DNA of 46,997 nucleotides. Source: Candidatus Saccharimonadota bacterium (GTDB taxonomy: Bacteria > Patescibacteriota > Saccharimonadia > Saccharimonadales > Saccharimonadaceae). Below, piece after piece: positions 39,516 to 46,997 of the stretch. The position numbers and the translations under genes are program-made. The stretch spans positions 1 through 46,997 of the forward strand of contig CAJPLV010000008.1 of assembly GCA_905371715.1 (NCBI GenBank), in the 5' to 3' direction. The notes under the pieces are model-generated. The model was not told where the DNA came from. It ran no database searches and was given only the letters and a program-made list of their open reading frames with translations. Positions within the stretch are counted from its first letter, which is position 1, and the number at the start of each line of letters is the position of its first letter.

Positions 39516-42014
39516 TCACCGCGACAACGCAGCGATCACTCCTGGCGCATCGCGGTCGATGAGATCGAGCTTGCCTTCAAGGTCTAATAGCCCCATGTCA
39601 ATGGCGCGCACGAGCGATTGGTCGTTGCGCAGCGGCGTGAAAAACTCGCGGTACTCGGCGAGCTGCTGGCGCGTCATCAGTAGGCTGGCGGCGTAGCGCG
39701 GAAAGTAATCGTGGCTTTTGTCGCTGGCAAAAGTCTTTTCGACCCATTTCCAGTTGTCGCGCAGCCACTTCCAGGCGAGCTCGCGCCCTTCGCGGTTGCG
39801 CAGCAAATCGACAAACCAGTGTACAGTATCTTGGCTGCGAATAACGCGCGTGTTGGTGAGCAGGCGAATCAGATGTTTTAATTCGCCGTGGTCGCGCGTA
39901 GCGGTAATACCCGACGCGATGTCGCTGCGCAGTTCGGCGGATGCGGAGTTCTCGTACGTCTGAAGCAATGCGCGGACGATATTGTGCGGTTGCTGGTCGT
40001 GGCGGACAACAGCGCCGATGATAAGCGGGCGTAATTCAGCATCAAGCTGCTCCAGCGTGTTAGCGTGATATAACTCGCGAGCCTGGCGGATTGCGCCGGC
40101 GTCTTCGCCGTACAGCATGCAACCGATGATGATCGCGCGGAGCTTGGTGCCCTGCTCGGGTTCGCCTTGTGCGGCGCTCCAGCCTAGGCGCGTATATTGC
40201 GTCCGTGCGAGGTCGGCGGCAAAAGTGCGCAGCATGTGCTCGGCAGCTGTATCATGATCAACGAATTTTTTGAGTTCGCTCAGTGCGAGCGATATGATTT
40301 CCCAAACTTTTTGGTCGGGTTCATTTTTGTAGACAGATAATAAATCGACAAGCGTACTGCTTGGCAACAGCCCGCCGCGCATCAGAAGCAGTTGCTCGTT
40401 TAGATACTGCGCGCGTACCGATGATTCAAGCGTGCCCGCCAAAATTTCGCGCATAATTCGTCCGCGCAATTCATCGTCGTACAGCGTGATGAAGTGTCCG
40501 GTGTTCGCGGCGTTTAGTAGTAGCATGTCGCTGCCGGCGTATGATATGGCGACGGACGCGTCGGCGAGTATATCTGGTATGCGCGAGTCGTTTGCGCCGA
40601 GTGGAATCGGCCACAGGCGGTTGTTCGGCTGGTGCGGTCCGACGAAAAATTGCTCTTGCGAGAGTGTGAGTTTGCCGTCGGCAAGCGTTGCCCGCACGAC
40701 GGGGTAGCCCGGCTGCGAAATCCACGTATTCATAAGCGCGCCGACATCTTTGCCGCTGGCGGTGCTGAGACATTGCCACAGGTCGTCGCCGGTTGTGTTG
40801 TCGTATTGGAATTTAGTGAAGTAATCGGTTAAGCCGCGGCGGAACGCATCGTCGCCGATCCAAGTCTGTACCATGCGCAGCAGGCGTCCACCTTTGGCGT
40901 AAACGATTGCGCCGTCGAAAAGCGCGCTGATCTCCGCTGGGCTTGATACGTCGACTTGCACGGGCTGTACGCCGTCAATACAGTCGCGGCGCAGCGCAGC
41001 GACGCCTTCGTTGCTGGCAAATTCATCCCACTGCCGCCACTCGGGATGGAGCGCGTCGGTCGCTAAGTATTCCATCAGCGTGGCGAAACTTTCGTTGAGC
41101 CATAAATTATTCCACCATTTCATCGTAACAAGATTGCCAAACCACTGGTGGCTGAGTTCGTGCGCGATGACTGTGGCGATGTATTGTTTGCTTGATATGC
41201 TGGTAGTGGCAGGGTCGGCAAGTAACGCGATCTCGCGGTAGGTGATAAGTCCCCAATTCTCCATCGCGCCGCTCGAAAAATCAGGCAGAGCGATATGATC
41301 GGATTTTGGCAAGGGGTATGGTACGCCAAAGTATTCATTAAAAAAGTCAATCGTCTGCGCTGCGTGATCAAGCGCCCACGAGAGACTGGCAGCGGGCTGC
41401 GCCATCGTGGCGTATACGTTTACCTCAACGCCGCTTGCGGTACGTGTAGTAGCGCGCTGTAAATCGCCTGCAGCGAATGCGACGAGATATGTACTCATGC
41501 GCGGCGTGGTTGCAAAAGTTGTGACGCCTGATTGCTGTGAAACGACTGGCATATTGCTGAGCAATACCGGTTGATCCGATACAAGCGAAATATCAAACGT
41601 TGCTTTGGCTTCCGGCTCGTCGATGCACGGAAAAGCCTCGCGGGCGTGATGGCTTTCAAACTGCGTAGCATAAAGCTCGCGCTGTTTGCCGTCAACTTTG
41701 AAATAGCAAGGGTAAATACCATGCATGGCATCGGTCAGGCGCAGTGAAAACTCAATCGCAATTGTCACCTGATTTGCGCCTGGATGGGGAATAATCAACT
41801 CGTCGTTTTTGGCGAAAAACTCCGATATTTCCTGCTGATTTACGAGCACGCGCGATATACTCAGATCTTTTGCGTGCAAACGAATTGTACCGTCGACAAC
41901 CTGCTGCCCAACGATAATCGTTGTGCCGGTGATACGCCGCTTATCGCGCGCGCGCGACAGATTCCACTGAATTGTATAATGTTCGGGAATAAATTGAGAA
42001 AATAATCGGTTCAT
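39516..42014 (-). CDS. pepN: M1-family aminopeptidase
   Basis: 832 aa zinc aminopeptidase releasing N-terminal residues from peptides. The exopeptidase motif GAMENWG (about 249-255) and the zinc motif HELSHQWFGN (285-294) with downstream E308 (WLNESF) are intact. N-terminal beta and C-terminal helical ERAP-like domains complete the fold. An upstream in-frame ATG would precede the -10 box, so I start at MNRLFSQFIPEHY (42014), six bases after TATACT. No signal peptide, so it probably digests imported peptides, fitting an amino-acid auxotroph. Confidence 0.95.
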   Translation of the reverse strand: MNRLFSQFIPEHYTIQWNLSRARDKRRITGTTIIVGQQVVDGTIRLHAKDLSISRVLVNQQEISEFFAKNDELIIPHPGANQVTIAIEFSLRLTDAMHGIYPCYFKVDGKQRELYATQFESHHAREAFPCIDEPEAKATFDISLVSDQPVLLSNMPVVSQQSGVTTFATTPRMSTYLVAFAAGDLQRATTRTASGVEVNVYATMAQPAASLSWALDHAAQTIDFFNEYFGVPYPLPKSDHIALPDFSSGAMENWGLITYREIALLADPATTSISSKQYIATVIAHELSHQWFGNLVTMKWWNNLWLNESFATLMEYLATDALHPEWRQWDEFASNEGVAALRRDCIDGVQPVQVDVSSPAEISALFDGAIVYAKGGRLLRMVQTWIGDDAFRRGLTDYFTKFQYDNTTGDDLWQCLSTASGKDVGALMNTWISQPGYPVVRATLADGKLTLSQEQFFVGPHQPNNRLWPIPLGANDSRIPDILADASVAISYAGSDMLLLNAANTGHFITLYDDELRGRIMREILAGTLESSVRAQYLNEQLLLMRGGLLPSSTLVDLLSVYKNEPDQKVWEIISLALSELKKFVDHDTAAEHMLRTFAADLARTQYTRLGWSAAQGEPEQGTKLRAIIIGCMLYGEDAGAIRQARELYHANTLEQLDAELRPLIIGAVVRHDQQPHNIVRALLQTYENSASAELRSDIASGITATRDHGELKHLIRLLTNTRVIRSQDTVHWFVDLLRNREGRELAWKWLRDNWKWVEKTFASDKSHDYFPRYAASLLMTRQQLAEYREFFTPLRNDQSLVRAIDMGLLDLEGKLDLIDRDAPGVIAALSR

Positions 42015-42050
42015 ATATTTAGTATAGCAGAGGTGCGTTATACTAAGCAT
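42015..42050. promoter_or_regulatory. Divergent leaderless promoters in 36 bp
   Basis: Minus-strand TATACT (42021-42026) and plus-strand TATACT (42039-42044), each exactly six bases from its start codon, 12 bp apart. The upstream promoter region of each gene lies within the coding sequence of the other. Confidence 0.7.
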
Positions 42051-42731
42051 ATGCGGCAACGGCGACGACGGATAACAGCAGTGATAGTGCTCCTAGCGGC
42101 ACTAGTGGCGTGGATTGTGCAAACGGTACCGCAGCCAGTCGCGCCGACGCAGCAACGAAGTGGCAATGGCGAGCTAGCGAGTGCAGCACTGGAGATGTTG
42201 CCGATGAAAGGCCGCGCGCCAAAGACTGGCTATAAGCGGGCGCAATTCGGCGATGGATGGGCGAAGCTTGGCAATTGCGATACCCGAAATTTGATTTTGC
42301 AGCGCGATTTGAAAAACGTTGTATTAGAAGATGATAAGTGCAAGGTTCGTGCGGGCGCGTTGAACGATCCGTATACCGGCAAGGCTATCGCGTTTGCACG
42401 CGGCGCGTCGACGAGCGCAGCGGTGCAGATCGACCACGTGGTAGCGCTGAGCAATGCGTGGCAAACAGGAGCGCAGCAGCTTTCTGCTGAGCGCCGCGTG
42501 CAGTTGGCGAACGATCCGCTGGAGCTGCTGGCGGTGGACGGTCCGGCGAATCAGCAAAAAGGCGATGGCGACGCTGCGACGTGGCTGCCGAGCAACAAGC
42601 CGTTTCGCTGCCAATATATTGCGCGCCAAATTGCCGTCAAGCGAAAGTATGCGCTCTGGGTCACTGAGCCGGAAAAAGCCGCTATGGCGCGCGTATTGTC
42701 GTCGTGCCCAGAGCAGATTATGCCGGCGTAA
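42051..42731 (+). CDS. Secreted or anchored HNH (DUF1524/GmrSD-type) endonuclease
   Basis: 226 aa. A basic N-terminus (RQRRRR) and hydrophobic helix (about 8-25) form a signal peptide or anchor. The DUF1524-like HNH core includes QIDHVVALSNAWQTGA (D128, H129), LANDPLELLAVDGPANQQKGD with the conserved Asn/Lys, and a C-terminal WVTEPEKAAM helix. Four Cys residues in the mature part (about 76, 97, 186, 221) suggest disulfides outside the cell. A likely role is extracellular DNA degradation, either to feed nucleotide salvage or against the host or competitors (inference). Confidence 0.85.
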   Translation: MRQRRRRITAVIVLLAALVAWIVQTVPQPVAPTQQRSGNGELASAALEMLPMKGRAPKTGYKRAQFGDGWAKLGNCDTRNLILQRDLKNVVLEDDKCKVRAGALNDPYTGKAIAFARGASTSAAVQIDHVVALSNAWQTGAQQLSAERRVQLANDPLELLAVDGPANQQKGDGDAATWLPSNKPFRCQYIARQIAVKRKYALWVTEPEKAAMARVLSSCPEQIMPA

Positions 42732-42778
42732 GGCTGTGAGGTTAGGTATGCAGTTAAGTAAATTGACTAATAGATAAA

Positions 42779-43327
42779 TTATAAAGCGGAATTATTGAAC
42801 GAATCATATAACTGCAGCGCTGCGAGCAATGTGATATTCTCGATTTCACCTGCCGCAACCATGCGTGCGATTTCTGTGCGGTTTGTCCATATACTTTCGA
42901 TAAATTCCTCATCATCTGGCGGAAGTGCTTTCTTTCGCAGATTTCTGCACACTATAATAAACTGTTTGCGGTCGGAGCGGCGGTTATTCAAATAGTAGCT
43001 ACCGATTACTGTACAGTTATTTGCGGTGAATCCTGATTCTTCCGCTAATTCACGGCGGGCAGCGTCAATAATACTTTCGCCTGATTCTATCGCGCCGCCG
43101 GGAAGTTGCCAGAGCACTGTATTAGGCGGGTAACTATATTCTTTTTGCAATAAAATGTGTCCGTCAGTATTTACTGCGATGATGGCGACACTATGCGTTT
43201 TCGCTGGTTCTTCGCGTAAATAGGATATTTCTTTGCCGTTTGGCAGGGCGACTGTATCTTCGGCAAGCTGTAGCCGCGGATGCTGAAAGATATGTTTTCG
43301 CGCGATGAATTTCCATGGTTTGATCAT
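42779..43327 (-). CDS. Nudix hydrolase (ADP-ribose pyrophosphatase-like)
   Basis: 182 aa. A complete Nudix box, G-x5-E-x7-REL-x-EE-x-GF, reads GGAIESGESIIDAARRELAE followed by ESGF. The N-terminal KFIARKHIFQHPRLQLAEDTV and the upstream ILLQKEYSYPPN-LWQLPGG pattern fit the ADP-ribose/NudF subgroup. It hydrolyses nucleoside diphosphate derivatives; the exact substrate is uncertain. Predicted leaderless: TACACT on the minus strand (43334-43339), six bases from the ATG. The 47 bp after the HNH gene contain nothing recognisable. Confidence 0.9.
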   Translation of the reverse strand: MIKPWKFIARKHIFQHPRLQLAEDTVALPNGKEISYLREEPAKTHSVAIIAVNTDGHILLQKEYSYPPNTVLWQLPGGAIESGESIIDAARRELAEESGFTANNCTVIGSYYLNNRRSDRKQFIIVCRNLRKKALPPDDEEFIESIWTNRTEIARMVAAGEIENITLLAALQLYDSFNNSAL

Positions 43328-43339
43328 GTAAATAGTGTA
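43328..43339 (-). promoter_or_regulatory. Leaderless promoter of the Nudix gene
   Basis: TACACT on the minus strand (43334-43339), six bases from the start codon. Confidence 0.5.
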
Positions 43340-43383
43340 TCATGCTGAATGGGTGCACTTTGCTTGAAGCATGCTCTATGCAG

Positions 43384-43396
43384 TATAATTTCTACC
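43384..43396 (+). promoter_or_regulatory. Leaderless promoter of yhhQ
   Basis: TATAAT (43384-43389) followed by seven bases and the ATG at 43397. Confidence 0.55.
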
Positions 43397-44083
43397 ATGT
43401 TTAATTTTCTTACACGCAAACGCAAAAAATTATTCTCCGCTTATGATGTACTCGCGGCGCTTTTTCTCACAACGCTTATCGTGAGCAATATTGCTAGTAC
43501 GAAGATTATTGCCGTTGGTCCGTTAGTGTTTGACGCTGGTACAGTGCTGTTTCCGCTGGCGTATATCGCGGGTGATATCATCACCGAAGTGTACGGGTTT
43601 CGGCGGATGCGCCGGCTAATTGTCATTAGCGTGGCGATGATGCTGCTGACATCGGCGACCTTTTGGTTAGTGCAGGTGTTGCCGGCGAGCGCTGATTGGA
43701 CGAACCAAGCGGCGTATGATTTAACGCTTGGTGTGGTATGGCGTATCGTTGCGGCGTCGCTCGTTGCATTATTTTTTGGCGAAATCCTGAACGCGTACGT
43801 GATGGCGCGCGCTAAAGTGCAGACCAAAGGAAACGGCTTGTGGCTGCGGCTGATTGGTAGCTCGGCGGTGGGCGATTCGGTCGACACAATCTCGTTTAGT
43901 GTTATTGCATTTATTGGTACAATGCCATTCGTATCGCTTGTACAGTTGATCGCGACGGTGTTCGCGATCAAAATGACAGTGGAGATTATCATCTCACCCG
44001 TGACGATGCGTTTAATTCACGCCATTAAGCAGCGCGAGCAAACTGATGTGTACGAATTGCCTGCAAGACACTTGCTGGACTAG
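43397..44083 (+). CDS. yhhQ: Queuosine precursor transporter (VUT family)
   Basis: 228 aa with about six membrane helices. Family features are LIVSNIASTKIIAVGPLVFDAGTVLFPLAYI (split over the first two helices), GDIITEVYGFRRMRR, and the later GSSAVGDSVDTISFSVIAF. The family imports preQ0/preQ1 or queuine. The neighbouring tgt and queA strongly support this specificity. An upstream in-frame ATG (43349) precedes the -10 box and is rejected as the start. Its TAG directly abuts the stop codon of the convergent tgt. Confidence 0.92.
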   Translation: MFNFLTRKRKKLFSAYDVLAALFLTTLIVSNIASTKIIAVGPLVFDAGTVLFPLAYIAGDIITEVYGFRRMRRLIVISVAMMLLTSATFWLVQVLPASADWTNQAAYDLTLGVVWRIVAASLVALFFGEILNAYVMARAKVQTKGNGLWLRLIGSSAVGDSVDTISFSVIAFIGTMPFVSLVQLIATVFAIKMTVEIIISPVTMRLIHAIKQREQTDVYELPARHLLD

Positions 44084-45803
<1,720 letters not shown>

Positions 45804-45838
45804 AACGTTTCTGAAGCAGAGGACGAGAGGAGGTGTAC

Positions 45839-45949
45839 ATGTTTCCTCTTTATATTGCCGCTACCGCCGGCGCTGTGGCAGTGTTAGCGCTCATTGCGCT
45901 GATGCTTATCCCGCGCCGGCATGACCGGCGCAAGGACAATGAGCGCTAG
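45839..45949 (+). CDS. 36-residue single-pass membrane peptide
   Basis: MFPLYIAATAGAVAVLALIA followed by LMLIPRRHDRRKDNER: one hydrophobic helix (about residues 4-24) and a strongly charged C-terminus. AGGAGG at about 45828-45833 precedes the ATG at 45839, and the 45432 gene ends 35 bp upstream, so they are probably one operon. The coding sequence contains GCGCCGG/CCGGCGC (45913-45931). The stop codon lies in the loop of a 9-bp stem, CAAGGACAA/TTGTCCTTG (45931-45964). It is a possible small membrane regulator or toxin-like peptide; the function is unknown. Confidence 0.65.
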   Translation: MFPLYIAATAGAVAVLALIALMLIPRRHDRRKDNER

Positions 45950-45970
45950 TATTCGTTGTCCTTGCATGCG

Positions 45971-46120
45971 GCTTTATCACTCAAGTTTGCACGCTTGAGT
46001 GATAAAGCTCTCTTCTCTTAATGTAAACCGCTCGCTGCTTGGATTCGCTTGAAGAGTTCAGCACAGGCGCGAAGCGGTCAACGCCACGGCCCAGGGGGCG
46101 TACAATCCCTGGGCACTTTT
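45971..46120 (+). terminator. Structured 3' region and terminator of the 45432 operon
   Basis: A 15-bp perfect hairpin (45971-45985 with 45994-46008, loop TTTGCACG) without a T-run is followed by a stem of ACCGCT (46027-46032) with AGCGGT (46073-46078). A terminator-like GCCCAGGG/CCCTGGGC stem (46089-46114) with TTTT (46117-46120) closes it. It could alternatively be a separate structured RNA. The region from there to queA (46121-46189) shows nothing more. Confidence 0.65.
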
Positions 46121-46189
46121 CATAGCTTGAATATCATCACATAACCCTAGCTGCTAATGATACAGAGTAGCACACACAGTTTAGCTACC

Positions 46190-46997
46190 CTATGTAATTA
46201 TCATACTATCACCATAGCTAAAAAATCGGTACCGCTCGGCGACAGCGTGCTCGTATGCGGGGTGCAGTATATTCCAGCCAGCAAATGCCGCAGCGAGCAT
46301 GAGGACGGTGCTTTCTGGCAGGTGAAAGTTTGTGATTAACGCATCAATTACCTGAAATTTATAGCCCGGATAGATAAATATATCCGCTTCGCCGGTGATG
46401 TCGTGCGGCGGTTCGTGCAGGATCTGCCGGTGGGCGTATTCAAGCGTGCGCGTCATTGTCGTGCCGAGTGCAATGACGTGATTGCCGCTTGCCTTTGCGG
46501 CTTGGATTGCGGCTATGGTGGCGGCAGGGATTGAAAAATATTCTTGGTGCATCGTGTGCTTGGTGACATCATCTACGCGAATCGGTAGAAATGTGCCGAG
46601 CCCTACATGCAGCGTAGCGTGCGCGATAATAACACCTTTGGCATGTAGCCGCGCGAGAATCTCGTCGGTCATATTGAGGCTGGCGGTCGGTGCGGCGACT
46701 GAACCAATCTCGCGCGCAAAAACGGTTTGGTAGCGCTCAATGTCGGTGGGCGTGGCGTCGCGGTTCATGTAGGGCGGTAGCGGCACTGAGCCGTATTCCT
46801 CAGCAATGTCAAGCAGGCTGCGCTGGCTGCGAACGACAGCAATCCCGCCGCCCAAAATTTCCTCAATAACTAATTCATCATCGCCAACAAAAAGCGTATC
46901 GCCGGCATGCAACTTGCGGCGGTAAATTACTTTATGCCGAAACCAGTCGTCGCGTGAGCCGTGCTGCTCAACGAGCACTAGCTCGCGCTCGCCGCCG
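46190..46997 (-). CDS. queA: S-adenosylmethionine:tRNA ribosyltransferase-isomerase, 5' end outside window
   Basis: Converts preQ1-modified tRNA to epoxyqueuosine-tRNA using SAM. The visible 268 codons contain KLHAGDTLFVGDDELVIEE, APTASLNMTDEILARL, HATLHVGLGTFLPIRVDDV, MHQEYFSIP, and the diagnostic IYPGYKFQVIDALITNFHLP followed by ESTVLM. The frame is open past base 46997 (GGERELVLVEQ), so the start lies to the right; about 70-80 N-terminal residues are probably missing. With tgt and yhhQ it forms the core of queuosine salvage from imported preQ1. Confidence 0.95.
   Translation of the reverse strand, partial: GGERELVLVEQHGSRDDWFRHKVIYRRKLHAGDTLFVGDDELVIEEILGGGIAVVRSQRSLLDIAEEYGSVPLPPYMNRDATPTDIERYQTVFAREIGSVAAPTASLNMTDEILARLHAKGVIIAHATLHVGLGTFLPIRVDDVTKHTMHQEYFSIPAATIAAIQAAKASGNHVIALGTTMTRTLEYAHRQILHEPPHDITGEADIFIYPGYKFQVIDALITNFHLPESTVLMLAAAFAGWNILHPAYEHAVAERYRFFSYGDSMIIT

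Noticed and set aside
45950..46120. tmRNA, SRP RNA or RNase P RNA between the 36-aa ORF and queA
   Set aside because: Stems are strong, but I find no SRP tetraloop motif, no tmRNA acceptor/tag ends and no RNase P P4 core. It is better described as a structured 3' region.

Overview
The window looks like a chromosomal segment of a reduced-genome Patescibacteria (CPR) bacterium, most likely Candidatus Saccharibacteria (TM7). Supporting signs: compact gene order with many 1-4 nt overlaps; the indirect Gln/Asn-tRNA pathway (gatCAB); sugar-phosphate enzymes but no amino-acid, nucleotide or lipid biosynthesis; a type IV pilus ATPase; a secreted HNH nuclease; families common in this phylum (DUF5684, DUF5665, YtxH); and TGA read as a stop, which argues against Gracilibacteria and Absconditabacteria. 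The assignment rests on gene content, not on a marker-gene tree.

Layout: 1-5321 carries pheT (5' end missing), a ThrE-like membrane protein (minus), a membrane FKBP isomerase and trxB. 5374-8272 holds a GDPD/PLD-like phosphodiesterase pair (minus), ppa and a DUF5684 protein. 8321-9856 is a short Rel (p)ppGpp enzyme. 9943-16533 is the carbon block: a GAPDH homologue without catalytic Cys and His, rpiB-rpe-split transketolase, then fba-pfkB-LOG-like. 16613-19103 encodes three anchored extracytoplasmic proteins; the middle one is interrupted, with its first frame break in a (CAAC)5 repeat just after the start codon. 19231-23493 has uvrB, a coiled-coil gene and a GH13 enzyme. 23575-28114 has gatC-gatA-HEPN-like-gatB-galU, followed by small membrane proteins, dnaE, a TrmH-type methylase and pilB. 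After an unusual GC-rich locus (35297-36194) come malic enzyme, rplS, an rnhB-yraN fusion, an M1 aminopeptidase, the HNH nuclease, a Nudix hydrolase and a queuosine cluster (yhhQ, tgt, partial queA) that brackets a second unusual locus (45350-46120).

Two kinds of transcription unit stand out. At least 18 genes have a TATACT/TATAAT-like -10 box ending 6-8 nt before the start codon, so their mRNAs should be leaderless; in divergent pairs two such boxes share as little as 35 bp. By contrast, three genes (21303, 35549, 45432) have a TTGACN-type -35, a 17-nt spacer ending in TGTGA, a TA-rich -10, a leader with a strong Shine-Dalgarno, and strongly structured transcripts. In the last two, perfect inverted repeats tile the coding region almost end to end. 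The leader at 35331-35548 also holds a 25-codon ORF, an intrinsic terminator and mutually exclusive pairings laid out like an attenuator. This structured-mRNA class is my best candidate for an undescribed system. Its function is unknown.
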